Positions 26,516-35,844 of a stretch of 64,000 bases of DNA are shown piece after piece. A model generated the notes under the pieces. It was not told the DNA's origin, searched no databases, and saw only the letters and a list, made by a program, of their open reading frames with translations. Origin of the DNA: Bacteroides fragilis NCTC 9343. GTDB taxonomy: Bacteria; Bacteroidota; Bacteroidia; Bacteroidales; Bacteroidaceae. The translations under genes and the position numbers were made by a program. Where the stretch lies: positions 3,038,001 through 3,102,000 of the forward strand of contig NC_003228.3 in assembly GCF_000025985.1 (NCBI RefSeq). The letters are read 5' to 3'. Every line of letters starts with the position of its first letter. The stretch's first letter is position 1.

Positions 26516-29344
26516 TTAATTGATTTTCAATTCCTCGCGAAGAAACTTCGGAGTATATCCTTTGTTGCTCTTCGCAACTTCTTCCGGTGTTCCGAAACTG
26601 AGAAGTTCTCCTCCTCCCTTACCACCTTCAGGCCCCATATCTATTATGTAATCCGCCATCTTAATCACATCCAGGTTGTGTTCAATAACGATCACGGTAT
26701 TGCCTTTATCTACCAATTTATTCAGGACTCCCATCAACACACGTATGTCTTCAAAATGCAGGCCGGTAGTCGGTTCATCAAGAATATACAAAGTCTTTCC
26801 GGTATCTCGTTTTGAAAGTTCAGTAGCCAATTTCACACGCTGGCTCTCACCTCCCGAAAGAGTTGTTGACGATTGTCCCAGTTTGATATACCCCAATCCT
26901 ACATCTTGGATAGTCTTGATCTTATTCAGGATCTGAGGAACATTCTCAAAGAACTCTACTGCACGATTAATAGTCATATCCAGCACATCAGCAATAGATT
27001 TTCCCTTAAAACGTACTTCCAGCGTTTCACGGTTATAGCGTTTACCATGACAGACTTCGCACGGAACGTATACATCGGGTAAGAAATTCATTTCAATCGT
27101 TTTGTAGCCGTTACCGGAACATGCCTCGCAGCGGCCACCGGACACATTGAAAGAGAACCGGCCGGGCTTATAACCGCGGATCTTAGCTTCCGGCAGTCCG
27201 ACAAACAGACTCCGGATATCAGAAAAGACCCCAGTATAAGTAGCCGGATTGGAACGTGGGGTACGCCCCAAAGGGGACTGGTCCACATTAACCACCTTAT
27301 CTATATTCTCAAGTCCTTCGATCGAATCATATTCCAAAGGATCCTGCAAAGAACGATAGAATTTTTGCGAAAGTATCGGTTGCAAAGTTTCATTAATCAG
27401 AGTCGATTTGCCACTACCGGAAACTCCGGTTACACAAATTAATTTACCCAACGGAAATTCCACATCCACATTTTTCAGGTTATTCCCTTTCGCGCCCCGT
27501 AACCATAAAGACTTGCCGTTTCCGGGACGTCTCTTAGAAGGTACTTCGATAGCCGTTTGTCCGTTAAGGTACTGCGAAGTCAGTGTACTGGTCTTCAACA
27601 TCTCTTCAGGAGTACCGGCAAAAACGACTTCTCCTCCCAATCGTCCGGCCTTAGGTCCCATATCGATCACGTAGTCGGCAGCAAGCATCATGTCTTTGTC
27701 ATGCTCTACCACGATCACGGAGTTACCCATATCACGCAGTTCTTTCAGAGAATTAATCAGCCGCAAGTTATCACGTTGATGCAATCCGATACTCGGCTCG
27801 TCAAGAATATAAAGCACATTGACCAACTGAGACCCAATTTGTGTGGCCAGACGGATACGCTGACTTTCTCCTCCGGACAGACTGACCGAGCTGCGATTTA
27901 ACGAAAGATAATCCAACCCCACATCCAACAGGAATTTCAAGCGGGTACGTATCTCCTTCAGAATCTCGGCGGCAATCGTTTTCTGTTTATCTGTCAGGAA
28001 CTTATCTACTTTCATCAACCAGTCATACAGCTCGTTGATGTCCATATTAGAGAGTTCATTGATGTTTTTGTCATGGATACGGAAATGAAGCGCCTCCTTA
28101 TTCAACTTCGCCCCCTTACATTCAGGACAAACCGTAGTTTTAGCGAACTGTTCCGCCCATTTCTGAGCAGTGGCCGAAGCGTCTTTCTCTTGCAACATCT
28201 GGATATACTTCACAACTCCTTCATACGTTACAAAATAGTCGGAAGAAGTACCTATCAATGAGCTTTTTATTTTGATACGTTCATCCGAACCATACAGAAT
28301 TTCATCAATAGCATCATTGGGCAGGTCTTTTACCGGAGTCTTCAGTGACGCATCGTACTTCTCCAGCAGAGCACCGATCTGCCAGAAAATCATCGCATTC
28401 TTATATTTACCCAAAGGAGCTATTGCCCCTTCATAGATCGACATCTCTTTATTGGGAATCACTTTATCCACATCAATCTGGCTAACTACTCCCAATCCTT
28501 TACAACGCGGACAAGCACCTTGCGGGGAGTTGAACGAAAAATTATGCGGAGCCGGCTCCCGGTACGACAATCCCGTAACAGGACACATCAAGCGTTTGCT
28601 ATAGTGTCGGATACTCTCTGTCTGTGCATCGAGAATCATCAGCAATCCGTCTCCCTGACGCATGGCGGTGGCAACACTCTGTTTCAACCGTTTATCATCC
28701 TTATCTTCTACGATCAGTTTGTCAACGACTACTTCAATATCATGATTCTTATAACGATCCAGTTTCAGACCATGTGTAATCTCACGAACCTCCCCGTCGA
28801 TACGGACATACAGGTATCCTTTTTTCCGGATTTGTTCAAAGAGTTCTTTATAATGTCCCTTACGCGAACGCACCAGAGGGGCCAGCATATAGATTTTCTT
28901 CCCTTTATAATCTTTCAGAATAAGTTCCAATATCTGTTCTTCGGTGTATTTCACCATCTTTTCTCCCGAAAGATAAGAATAAGCTATTCCGGCACGGGCA
29001 TAAAGCAAACGTAGATAGTCGTAAATCTCCGTAGTGGTTCCGACCGTAGAACGGGGATTTTTGTTCGTAGTTTTCTGTTCAATGGAAATAACCGGACTCA
29101 ATCCTGTTATCTTATCTACATCCGGACGCTCCAGATTGCCCAAAAAGTTGCGGGCATAAGCCGAAAAAGTTTCAATATAGCGGCGCTGTCCTTCTGCAAA
29201 TATCGTATCGAAAGCAAGAGATGACTTCCCGCTTCCACTAAGTCCGGTAATTACAGTCAGGCTATTACGTGGTATTTCCGCATCAATGTCTTTCAGATTG
29301 TGTACGCGCGCACCATACACATTTATATATTCTGTTTCCTGCAT
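26516..29344 (-). CDS. uvrA: Excinuclease ABC subunit A
   Basis: The 942-residue protein is full-length UvrA, the damage-recognition ATPase of nucleotide excision repair. It has two ABC modules, with Walker A loops [15 protein letters not shown] near the N-terminus and [15 protein letters not shown] in the middle. Signature motifs are [17 protein letters not shown] and [17 protein letters not shown]. Zinc-binding cysteines are in CPVTGLSY...CPRCKGLG and [14 protein letters not shown]...CEVCHGKRY. It acts with UvrB and UvrC; uvrB is about 6.5 kb away on the plus strand. A -7 element lies 22 bases upstream. Confidence 0.98.
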   Translation of the reverse strand: MQETEYINVYGARVHNLKDIDAEIPRNSLTVITGLSGSGKSSLAFDTIFAEGQRRYIETFSAYARNFLGNLERPDVDKITGLSPVISIEQKTTNKNPRSTVGTTTEIYDYLRLLYARAGIAYSYLSGEKMVKYTEEQILELILKDYKGKKIYMLAPLVRSRKGHYKELFEQIRKKGYLYVRIDGEVREITHGLKLDRYKNHDIEVVVDKLIVEDKDDKRLKQSVATAMRQGDGLLMILDAQTESIRHYSKRLMCPVTGLSYREPAPHNFSFNSPQGACPRCKGLGVVSQIDVDKVIPNKEMSIYEGAIAPLGKYKNAMIFWQIGALLEKYDASLKTPVKDLPNDAIDEILYGSDERIKIKSSLIGTSSDYFVTYEGVVKYIQMLQEKDASATAQKWAEQFAKTTVCPECKGAKLNKEALHFRIHDKNINELSNMDINELYDWLMKVDKFLTDKQKTIAAEILKEIRTRLKFLLDVGLDYLSLNRSSVSLSGGESQRIRLATQIGSQLVNVLYILDEPSIGLHQRDNLRLINSLKELRDMGNSVIVVEHDKDMMLAADYVIDMGPKAGRLGGEVVFAGTPEEMLKTSTLTSQYLNGQTAIEVPSKRRPGNGKSLWLRGAKGNNLKNVDVEFPLGKLICVTGVSGSGKSTLINETLQPILSQKFYRSLQDPLEYDSIEGLENIDKVVNVDQSPLGRTPRSNPATYTGVFSDIRSLFVGLPEAKIRGYKPGRFSFNVSGGRCEACSGNGYKTIEMNFLPDVYVPCEVCHGKRYNRETLEVRFKGKSIADVLDMTINRAVEFFENVPQILNKIKTIQDVGLGYIKLGQSSTTLSGGESQRVKLATELSKRDTGKTLYILDEPTTGLHFEDIRVLMGVLNKLVDKGNTVIVIEHNLDVIKMADYIIDMGPEGGKGGGELLSFGTPEEVAKSNKGYTPKFLREELKIN

Positions 29345-29365
29345 ATTCTAACTTTTATTGAGCTG

Positions 29366-29373
29366 CAAAATTA
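29366..29373 (-). promoter_or_regulatory. -7 promoter element of uvrA
   Basis: The minus strand reads TAATTTTG, matching TAnnTTTG, 21 bases before the ATG. No LexA-like dyad is obvious around it. Confidence 0.5.
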
Positions 29374-29457
29374 ATGTTTCCGCCCGAAATATAGTTTTAA
29401 AAAACACAATATTATTTTCTTAACTCAATATATTATGTGAATGTATGACATTATTCG

Positions 29458-29465
29458 TACCTTTG
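29458..29465 (+). promoter_or_regulatory. -7 promoter element of the LysM/beta-barrel pair
   Basis: TACCTTTG matches TAnnTTTG and lies 55 bases before the ATG at 29521. Confidence 0.5.
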
Positions 29466-29520
29466 CCGTAATCAATTGAGAATTGAATAGTAAAAATTAC
29501 AAATTAAGATTAATAAATTG

Positions 29521-31290
29521 ATGAAATCAATCAAACGAATCTTCTTTCTCCTGTCCTTTATAAGTGTTTCCTATTTAAGCACCTTTGCACAAGAGAACCA
29601 ATCCTACTTCCTGCACACCATTGAAAAGGGCCAAAGTTTATACTCCATCTCAAGCATGTATGGAGTCAGCAAAGCAGATATTATCCGACTGAATCCCGGT
29701 TGTGAGGACAAAATCTACGCAGGACAAGCCATTAAAATCCCACAGAACAAAACTGCTCAAAAAGGTGAAACCTTTCATACGATCCAGCCGGGCGAGACAC
29801 TCTATCGGCTGACAACGACCTATAAAGTTTCTGCCAAGGCTATCTGTGACGCTAACCCCGGATTAAGCGCGGAGAACTTCCGCATCGGACAAGTTATCCG
29901 TATTCCTTCGGCTGCCGAGGCTATCGATTCGACCGTAGAAGCTGTAGTGGCAGCTCCCTCAGAGCCTGCTATGCAACCGGCCGTCAAGCCACGCTGTAAA
30001 GATATGCATAAGGTGAAACGCAGAGAAACCATTTTCAGCGTCAGCCGTGAATATGGCATTTCCGAACAAGAACTGATTGCTGCCAATCCAGAATTAAAGA
30101 ATGGCATGAAAAAAGGGCAATTTCTCTGTATCCCCTACCCGTCTGAAAAACCGACAGTCACTGTCCCCAAAACAGATGCCAACATCATACCGCCAAGTGA
30201 CAGCGAATTGTTCCGTGAAAACAAAGAAGTTCCTAAGAGCATTTCTACTATCAAAGCGGCCCTCCTGTTACCATTTGACGACAAACGGATGGTAGAATAT
30301 TACGAAGGTTTCCTGATGGCAGTTGACAGTCTGAAACGTACCGGAACTTCAATCGACCTGTATGTATACGATTGCAATAAAGAAAGTTCGTCGCTGAACA
30401 GCATTCTGGCCAAAAGCGAGATGAAAAATATGAATGTGATCTTCGGTCCGGCGCAACAACAACACATCAAACCATTGGCAGCCTTTGCCAAGAAAAACGA
30501 TATACGCCTGGTCATTCCTTTTTCCTCAAAAGAGGGAGAAGTATTCAACAACCCGTTTATCTACCAGATCAATACTCCGCAATCTTATCTGTATTCGGAA
30601 GTATACGAGCACTTTACACGCCAATTTCCAAACGCCAACGTGATTCTTCTGGAATCAGCGGTTGTAGATAAAGATAAAGTAGAGTTTATCAAAGGTCTGA
30701 AACAAGAATTGGGAAGCAAAGGTATACCCGTAAAGACATTGAAAGAAAATGCCCCGGTAGAAACTCTAAAAGCAGCTCTGCACAATGACAAGGAGAATTT
30801 CTTCATTCCGACTTCGGGCAATGATCTGACGCTTCTGAGAATCATTCCTCAATTGACATTACTCGTTAGAGACAATCCGGAAGCACGTATTCATTTATTC
30901 GGTTATCCGGAATGGCAGACATATACAAAAGACCATTTGGAAAGTTTCTTTGAATTGGATACCTATTTTTACTCGTCATTCTACACGAACAATCTATTAC
31001 CGGCCGCCATCAACTTCACTCAGGCATATCGCAAATGGTACAGTAAAGAGATGGAGGAACGGTATCCGAAGTACGGTATGCTGGGCTTTGACACTGGATA
31101 CTTCTTCCTTAAAGGACTGTCTAAATACGGTTCCGAACTGGAAAAGAACCTTCCGCAAATGGATTTGACTCCTATCCAGACCGGATTTAAATTCCAACGT
31201 GTCAACAACTGGGGAGGATTTGTGAACAAGAAAGTATTCTTTGTTCATTTCACAAAGAACTTTGAATTGATTAAACTTGACTTCGAATGA
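29521..31290 (+). CDS. LysM-repeat protein with periplasmic-binding-protein-like domain
   Basis: The ATG at 29521 gives 589 residues with a signal peptide ending near FAQ (residue 24); the TTG just before it is not needed. Three LysM modules follow at about 29-75, 82-130 and 160-208, each ending in an I-x-I-P or C-I-P motif, so the protein should bind peptidoglycan. The rest (about 235-585) looks like a type I periplasmic-binding-protein fold (AALLLPFDDKRMVEYYEGFLMAVDSL). It is probably a cell-wall-associated sensor or scaffold rather than a transporter. Its stop overlaps the next ATG by 4 bases (ATGA), which suggests translational coupling. Confidence 0.88.
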   Translation: MKSIKRIFFLLSFISVSYLSTFAQENQSYFLHTIEKGQSLYSISSMYGVSKADIIRLNPGCEDKIYAGQAIKIPQNKTAQKGETFHTIQPGETLYRLTTTYKVSAKAICDANPGLSAENFRIGQVIRIPSAAEAIDSTVEAVVAAPSEPAMQPAVKPRCKDMHKVKRRETIFSVSREYGISEQELIAANPELKNGMKKGQFLCIPYPSEKPTVTVPKTDANIIPPSDSELFRENKEVPKSISTIKAALLLPFDDKRMVEYYEGFLMAVDSLKRTGTSIDLYVYDCNKESSSLNSILAKSEMKNMNVIFGPAQQQHIKPLAAFAKKNDIRLVIPFSSKEGEVFNNPFIYQINTPQSYLYSEVYEHFTRQFPNANVILLESAVVDKDKVEFIKGLKQELGSKGIPVKTLKENAPVETLKAALHNDKENFFIPTSGNDLTLLRIIPQLTLLVRDNPEARIHLFGYPEWQTYTKDHLESFFELDTYFYSSFYTNNLLPAAINFTQAYRKWYSKEMEERYPKYGMLGFDTGYFFLKGLSKYGSELEKNLPQMDLTPIQTGFKFQRVNNWGGFVNKKVFFVHFTKNFELIKLDFE

Positions 31291-31994
31291 AAAGGGATCA
31301 ACTGAAATCACTCTTACTGGGAGCCATTTTGCTGGCAGGCATTACCCTGCCGGCAAAAGCCCAGATAGGCGAACAACGACATAATTTTGCAATCGGAATC
31401 AATGGCGGTGCTAATTACAGCACTGTTTCTTTCCAGCCCACCATCAAGCAAAACGGTCTTTTGGGAATTACCGGAGGTGTCACAGCACGCTACATTTCCG
31501 AAAAATACTTCGCTATGATCTGTGGTGCACAATTGGAACTTAACTTTTCTCAACGCGGATGGGACGAAAAATTCGATCCGGAACAGGGATTCTCTTCCGA
31601 AGACTCTTATGTCCGTACCATGAACTATCTTGAGATTCCTTTCCTTGCCCATCTGGCCTTTGGCAAAGACAAAGGGGTACAATTTTTCGTGAACCTAGGG
31701 CCACAAATCGGCCTCTTGTTAAACGAGAGCGAAAAAAGAAAAGGTACTTGGGAAACCGCGAATCGGGCACCCAATGAACAATACGGTAAATGGGTTGAAA
31801 ATAAGTTTGATTACGGAATTGTAGGAGGAGGAGGCATTGAAGTCAGGACTAAAGCCGGTAATTTCCTTTTGGAAGGCAGATATTATTTTGGACTGGCCGA
31901 CTTCTACAACAGTACCAAAAAAGATTATTTCTCGCGCTCTGCCAATAGTACCATTACAGCCAAAATCACTTATCTGTTTGATATAAAGAAGTAG
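31287..31994 (+). CDS. PorT-like outer-membrane beta-barrel protein
   Basis: The 235-residue protein has a signal peptide ending near KAQ (residue 26) and then a beta-barrel pattern: INGGANYSTVSFQP, GGVTARYISEKYFAMICGAQLELNFSQRGW, and a final aromatic-rich strand ITAKITYLFDIKK. The layout fits the outer-membrane beta-barrel/PorT family of Bacteroidetes. The gene is translationally coupled to the LysM protein, so the two may form an envelope pair anchored to peptidoglycan. A strong terminator follows at once. Confidence 0.82.
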   Translation: MKRDQLKSLLLGAILLAGITLPAKAQIGEQRHNFAIGINGGANYSTVSFQPTIKQNGLLGITGGVTARYISEKYFAMICGAQLELNFSQRGWDEKFDPEQGFSSEDSYVRTMNYLEIPFLAHLAFGKDKGVQFFVNLGPQIGLLLNESEKRKGTWETANRAPNEQYGKWVENKFDYGIVGGGGIEVRTKAGNFLLEGRYYFGLADFYNSTKKDYFSRSANSTITAKITYLFDIKK

Positions 31995-32010
31995 AAAAGC
32001 ATATATACAA

Positions 32011-32069
32011 AATCGCCACAAAGGATTTAGAGTTTATAGAGAATAATTTCTAAATCCTTTGTGGCGATT
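32011..32069. terminator. Bidirectional terminator with perfect 21-bp arms
   Basis: Arms 32011-32031 and 32049-32069 are perfect complements with a 17-base loop. It separates the plus-strand beta-barrel gene from the convergent DUF4293 gene. A T-rich tract follows on the plus strand. Confidence 0.85.
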
Positions 32070-32075
32070 CTATTT

Positions 32076-32525
32076 TTATCGGAGACGATCGGCAGCCTTT
32101 ACCATCACTTCATCTCGTCCTATCGCACGGACCGCCAGCCAATTCAGAATAATCGAAATTAACGGCAGGCATAATGCCCATGATATCTGGAAAGTAGCAC
32201 TCAGATCTTTCTTCAGGACAAACATGAAGGCAAGAAAAGTAAGATAATAACCAATCAGCAGAATACTATTGAATATCGTCATACGAATTTGCAACATACG
32301 GTTCTTGAACAGAAAGATCGTAGCGAATGCAATGATTGCACTGAGCAACAAGATACCAAATACCCCCCATGTAGAATAAAGTGTACCGTTCATCTCTACC
32401 CCCAATGGTTTAAAAACATACATTGCAGCATCAGCACCTATAAAGCTGCCTACAGGCAGACACATACTTGTTATCAATAATGCAGTAACAAGTAAAAGAT
32501 AAATCGTTTGAATTCGTTGAATCAT
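32076..32525 (-). CDS. DUF4293 membrane protein
   Basis: The 149-residue protein has four membrane segments and the start MIQRIQTIYLLLVTALLITSMCLP, which I recognise as the DUF4293 family of Bacteroidetes. Its function is unknown. It lies downstream of bamD and rpoZ on the same strand, a neighbourhood I recall as conserved in Bacteroidales, but a terminator at 32554-32608 separates it from rpoZ. Readthrough or its own promoter would be needed for expression. Confidence 0.85.
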   Translation of the reverse strand: MIQRIQTIYLLLVTALLITSMCLPVGSFIGADAAMYVFKPLGVEMNGTLYSTWGVFGILLLSAIIAFATIFLFKNRMLQIRMTIFNSILLIGYYLTFLAFMFVLKKDLSATFQISWALCLPLISIILNWLAVRAIGRDEVMVKAADRLR

Positions 32526-32553
32526 AGTTTTTAAAGTTGTGTTTAATCCGGAA

Positions 32554-32608
32554 TAAAAAAGTCAAGCAATAAGAGATAGAAGAATAGACTCCTACTTACT
32601 ACTTGACT
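32554..32608 (-). terminator. Terminator of the bamD-rpoZ operon
   Basis: On the minus strand 32595-32608 pairs with 32560-32573 over 14 bp (two G-U pairs) and a run of six T follows. It lies 27 bases beyond the rpoZ stop. Confidence 0.75.
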
Positions 32609-32634
32609 CTTAGCTCTTCAATCAGCGAAGTAAA

Positions 32635-32970
32635 TTACTGTAATTTTTCTTTCTCCTTCGCCGGGTTTCTATAATAGATCTTTCCTTCTACATATTCCTG
32701 CGCAGCAATCAGATTGGGTTTCGGCAATTTCTCGTAATAACGTGAAATTTCGATCTGCTCTCTGTTTTCAAACACTTCCTCCAGATTGTCGTTGTAAGAA
32801 GCAAACTCCGCAAGTTTCTTGGAAAGGTCATTTTTTATTTCCACACTAATCTGATTGGCACGCTTACCAATGATAGCCACTGTTTCGTAAACATTACCGG
32901 TATCGGCACACAAGTCCATCATATCACGGGTAATGGTATTCGTCGGAGCATTTGTTTTTTTGTAATCCAT
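32635..32970 (-). CDS. rpoZ: RNA polymerase omega subunit (Rpb6 family)
   Basis: This 111-residue protein is the Bacteroidetes form of the RNA polymerase omega/Rpb6 subunit. The start MDYKKTNAPTNTITRDMMDLCADTGNVYETVAIIGKRANQI has the conserved pattern of Y-E-hydrophobic-V-x-I-x-x-R-A-N-Q-I found in omega. Omega helps assemble RNA polymerase and in other bacteria receives ppGpp. The gene starts 15 bases after bamD and is co-transcribed with it. Confidence 0.88.
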   Translation of the reverse strand: MDYKKTNAPTNTITRDMMDLCADTGNVYETVAIIGKRANQISVEIKNDLSKKLAEFASYNDNLEEVFENREQIEISRYYEKLPKPNLIAAQEYVEGKIYYRNPAKEKEKLQ

Positions 32971-32985
32971 AAATCTATTTATAAT

Positions 32986-33789
32986 TTAGTCTTTAATTAC
33001 TTTTTGAGAATCTTTGAAAATCCTTTCGGCTTCCTTCAGATATTTACTTTCCGGAAATTCATTTTTAAAAGCATAATATTCGTCTACCGTTTCGCGATAA
33101 CGATCCATCTTTTTATCTTCTACACTATTCACTGCCATCTCATATTTGGCACGGAGAATCAAAATAGATAAATCCTCACGATAATCAGTATAAGGATAAT
33201 CTTTTAAAGCATTCTGTGCTGTGATTACACAAGACAGATAGTTGTTGCCCATATAATTACCCAGATTATAATATAATCTCGCTGAATAAAGTTCTTTCAA
33301 AACCAACTTATCCTGCAAAGCAAAAATCATATTCTGTGCCTCTTGTTTTCTGCTGCTTTGAGGATAATATTCCAAGAACATCTGCAACTGCTGGATAGCC
33401 TGATAAGTACTTGACTGATCCAATCGGGGTTCCGGAGTATCCAAGAACAAAGCTTTGCCTGCATGAAAACGAGCCAATTCAGAGAACTGACCACGTGGAT
33501 ATGTATTAAAATAAGTGATAAACGACTGTGCGGCAGTAGAATAGTCTTTCTGATTATAATAACTCATAGCCAACATGTATAATGATTCTTCTGCCTTATC
33601 ACCACCTTTCAAGATAGTTATCAACTCGTTCAGCAATGTAGCCGACCGATTATACTGACCCTTGGCGAAGTAGTTCTTAGCGGCCTCATACTTGTATTCG
33701 TAATCAGTGCTTTTTAGCAACTTATTGTACTCTCCACACGAGGATAAAACAGTAGCTGCAAGCAGCGTTATAATGATGTTCTTCTTCAT
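32986..33789 (-). CDS. bamD: Outer membrane protein assembly factor BamD
   Basis: The 267-residue lipoprotein has its lipobox at LSSC with Cys18. The rest is made of tetratricopeptide-like helix pairs: YEAAKNYFAKGQYNRSATLLNEL, EESLYMLAMSYYNQKDYSTAAQSF, and so on, typical of BamD. It is part of the Bam complex that inserts beta-barrels into the outer membrane and stays on the periplasmic face. It is the first gene of the bamD-rpoZ unit, with a -7 element 20 bases upstream. Confidence 0.92.
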   Translation of the reverse strand: MKKNIIITLLAATVLSSCGEYNKLLKSTDYEYKYEAAKNYFAKGQYNRSATLLNELITILKGGDKAEESLYMLAMSYYNQKDYSTAAQSFITYFNTYPRGQFSELARFHAGKALFLDTPEPRLDQSSTYQAIQQLQMFLEYYPQSSRKQEAQNMIFALQDKLVLKELYSARLYYNLGNYMGNNYLSCVITAQNALKDYPYTDYREDLSILILRAKYEMAVNSVEDKKMDRYRETVDEYYAFKNEFPESKYLKEAERIFKDSQKVIKD

Positions 33790-33808
33790 TCTGTATTTAA
33801 ATAATGCG

Positions 33809-33816
33809 CAAAGTTA
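33809..33816 (-). promoter_or_regulatory. -7 promoter element of bamD-rpoZ
   Basis: The minus strand reads TAACTTTG, matching TAnnTTTG, 20 bases before the bamD ATG. Confidence 0.55.
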
Positions 33817-33911
33817 AAGATTCGCGCTGAATAAACCAATTAATCAATGTTTTTTAAGATAAAAAAGAATGGAAGAATAGAGTTTAGTTACGAATGGCGA
33901 ATAAGCATTGA

Positions 33912-33959
33912 TGGATGGTTAATTTATAAACAATATAGCAGCTATTCATTAACCATCCA
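33912..33959 (-). terminator. Possible terminator after the paaK-ACT pair
   Basis: A perfect 12-bp stem TGGATGGTTAAT/ATTAACCATCCA (33912-33923 with 33948-33959) has a 24-base loop and no strong T-run. It lies 18 bases after the ACT-gene stop, so it may be a terminator or an mRNA-stabilising hairpin. Confidence 0.5.
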
Positions 33960-33976
33960 CCACTTAGTCACAGATT

Positions 33977-34402
33977 TTACAGTTTATACAAGTCGCTTGC
34001 CGCCAACAAGTCAACTTTCTTTTCCGTCAACACACGGATACAGTTTTCCATATCATTAGGACGGATAATCACATTTGCAGAGTTATTATTGGCAAATGAA
34101 TACATATATTCAATAAAAACTCCTTCATTGGAAAGGTATTGCAATACTTTGGCTAACGCACCGGGCACGTTAGGACAGTTGATGCCTACCACTTCTGTCA
34201 CATTCACTGCAAAATGATTATCTTTTAAAGCTTTATAAGCTTTATCCGGATCGGAAACAATCCCCCGGAGAATACCAAAGTCGGCATTTTCAGCAATGCA
34301 AAGAGCAGAAAGATTAATACCTTCCTTTGCCAATACTTCAGTCACCTCTGTCAGTCGGCCTGATTTATTTTCCAAAAAAATGGAAAGTTGTTTTGCTACC
34401 AT
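33977..34402 (-). CDS. Tandem ACT-domain protein
   Basis: The 141-residue protein contains two ACT domains: KQLSIFLENKSGRLTEVTEVLAK (about 3-70) and a second starting VVGINCPNVPGALAKVLQYLSNEG (about 72-140). ACT domains bind amino acids and regulate metabolic enzymes. It sits 27 bases after the phenylacetate-CoA ligase on the same strand; this pair occurs widely in gut anaerobes, often next to indolepyruvate oxidoreductase genes, so a role in sensing aromatic amino acids is a reasonable inference. No oxidoreductase gene is in this window. Confidence 0.88.
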   Translation of the reverse strand: MVAKQLSIFLENKSGRLTEVTEVLAKEGINLSALCIAENADFGILRGIVSDPDKAYKALKDNHFAVNVTEVVGINCPNVPGALAKVLQYLSNEGVFIEYMYSFANNNSANVIIRPNDMENCIRVLTEKKVDLLAASDLYKL

Positions 34403-34429
34403 AATAAATGACTTTATATTTAATATTCG

Positions 34430-35728
34430 TTATAGTTTTCTATTATCAATCACACGCTTCGCTTTGCCCACACTGCGTTCAATGCTGCGCGGCTCTACCA
34501 GCTTCACGTCTACTCCCAGACCTAATACACTTTGTAAGCGACCTGTCAATTTCTTCTTTAAAGCCAGCATCTTGTTAATTTCATCCGAATAATAGTCAGG
34601 ACGAACCTCAACCTTCAGTTCCATAGTATCCGTATTGTTCTTGCGGTCAATGGTCAACAGATAATGTGGCTCGAATTCCGCCATTTCCAGAATAACAGAT
34701 TCTATCTGTGTCGGGAATACATTGACTCCACGGATAATAAGCATATCGTCACTACGTCCCAAGATGCGGTCCATACGCACCAAAGTACGTCCGCAAGAAC
34801 ATTTTTCATAATGCAAAGCCGTCAGATCTTTTGTCCTGTAGCGCAATAAAGGCATACCTTCTTTCGTTAGATGGGTAAAAACAAGTTCCCCGGTCTGTCC
34901 GGGTTCTACAGGCTGCAATGTATGCGGGTCTATTATTTCAGGGAAGAAGTGATCTTCATTCAAGTGCGTACCATTCTGGCATTCACATTCATATCCAACA
35001 CCGGGACCTGCAATTTCACTCAATCCATATATATCATAAGCCTTAATGCCCAATTTGGTTTCGATGTCTTTACGCATACTTTCCGTCCAGGGTTCCGCAC
35101 CGAAAGCACCCGCCTTCAGTTTAAATTCTTCGCGTGGAAAACCTGAGTCATTAATCGCATCAGCCAGATAAAGAGCATAAGACGGTGTACAACATAACAC
35201 AGTCGAGCCAAAATCATGCATCAATGTAATCTGCTTTTCCGTATTACCACTTGACATGGGGATAACCGACGCTCCGATATTCTCGGCACCGGCATGTGCA
35301 CCCAGTCCGCCCGTAAACAAACCGTAACCGTAAGATACCTGAAATATATCAGAACGGCCGGCACCATAAGCTGTGAAGGCACGCGACAGACATTCTGCCC
35401 AAGTCGATAAGTCCTTACGGGTATATCCCACTACAGTCGGTTTCCCGGTAGTACCGGAGGACGCATGGATACGAACGATCTGGCTCATGGGTACAGCGCA
35501 TAAGCCAAACGGATAATTGTCGCGTAAATCTAATTTAGTGGTAAATGGTAATTTGGATATATCTTCTATCCCGTTAATATCATCGGGTGTGATGCCCAAC
35601 TCTTGCATTTTTTTACGATAGAACGGCGTATTATGATAAACGTATTCTACTATTTTCTTCAGTCTAATGCTCTGGATTTTATGCAAATTGTCGCGTTCCA
35701 TGCATTCGATGCTCTCATTCCAAATCAT
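34430..35728 (-). CDS. paaK: Phenylacetate-CoA ligase
   Basis: The 432-residue protein is the PaaK type of adenylate-forming ligase. The AMP-binding loop is HASSGTTGKPTVVGYTRKDL (about residue 90), followed by GAFGAEPWTESMR and YGLSEIAGPGVGYEC, and the C-terminal hinge region LGRSDDMLIIRGVNVFP. It activates phenylacetate or related aryl acids to CoA thioesters in the cytoplasm. In anaerobes it is thought to run with indolepyruvate oxidoreductase in aromatic amino acid metabolism, possibly in the biosynthetic direction. It is paired with the ACT gene. Confidence 0.93.
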   Translation of the reverse strand: MIWNESIECMERDNLHKIQSIRLKKIVEYVYHNTPFYRKKMQELGITPDDINGIEDISKLPFTTKLDLRDNYPFGLCAVPMSQIVRIHASSGTTGKPTVVGYTRKDLSTWAECLSRAFTAYGAGRSDIFQVSYGYGLFTGGLGAHAGAENIGASVIPMSSGNTEKQITLMHDFGSTVLCCTPSYALYLADAINDSGFPREEFKLKAGAFGAEPWTESMRKDIETKLGIKAYDIYGLSEIAGPGVGYECECQNGTHLNEDHFFPEIIDPHTLQPVEPGQTGELVFTHLTKEGMPLLRYRTKDLTALHYEKCSCGRTLVRMDRILGRSDDMLIIRGVNVFPTQIESVILEMAEFEPHYLLTIDRKNNTDTMELKVEVRPDYYSDEINKMLALKKKLTGRLQSVLGLGVDVKLVEPRSIERSVGKAKRVIDNRKL

Positions 35729-35844
35729 GTCTTTCGTTGTATTTTGTTAGTTATGTTGTGCAAAGTAAAGGATTTATTTTAAAATTTGATTTGTTTATCT
35801 CAACTATTTTGCCGAATATTGTCTTCTGAAAGAAAAAAAGAAGC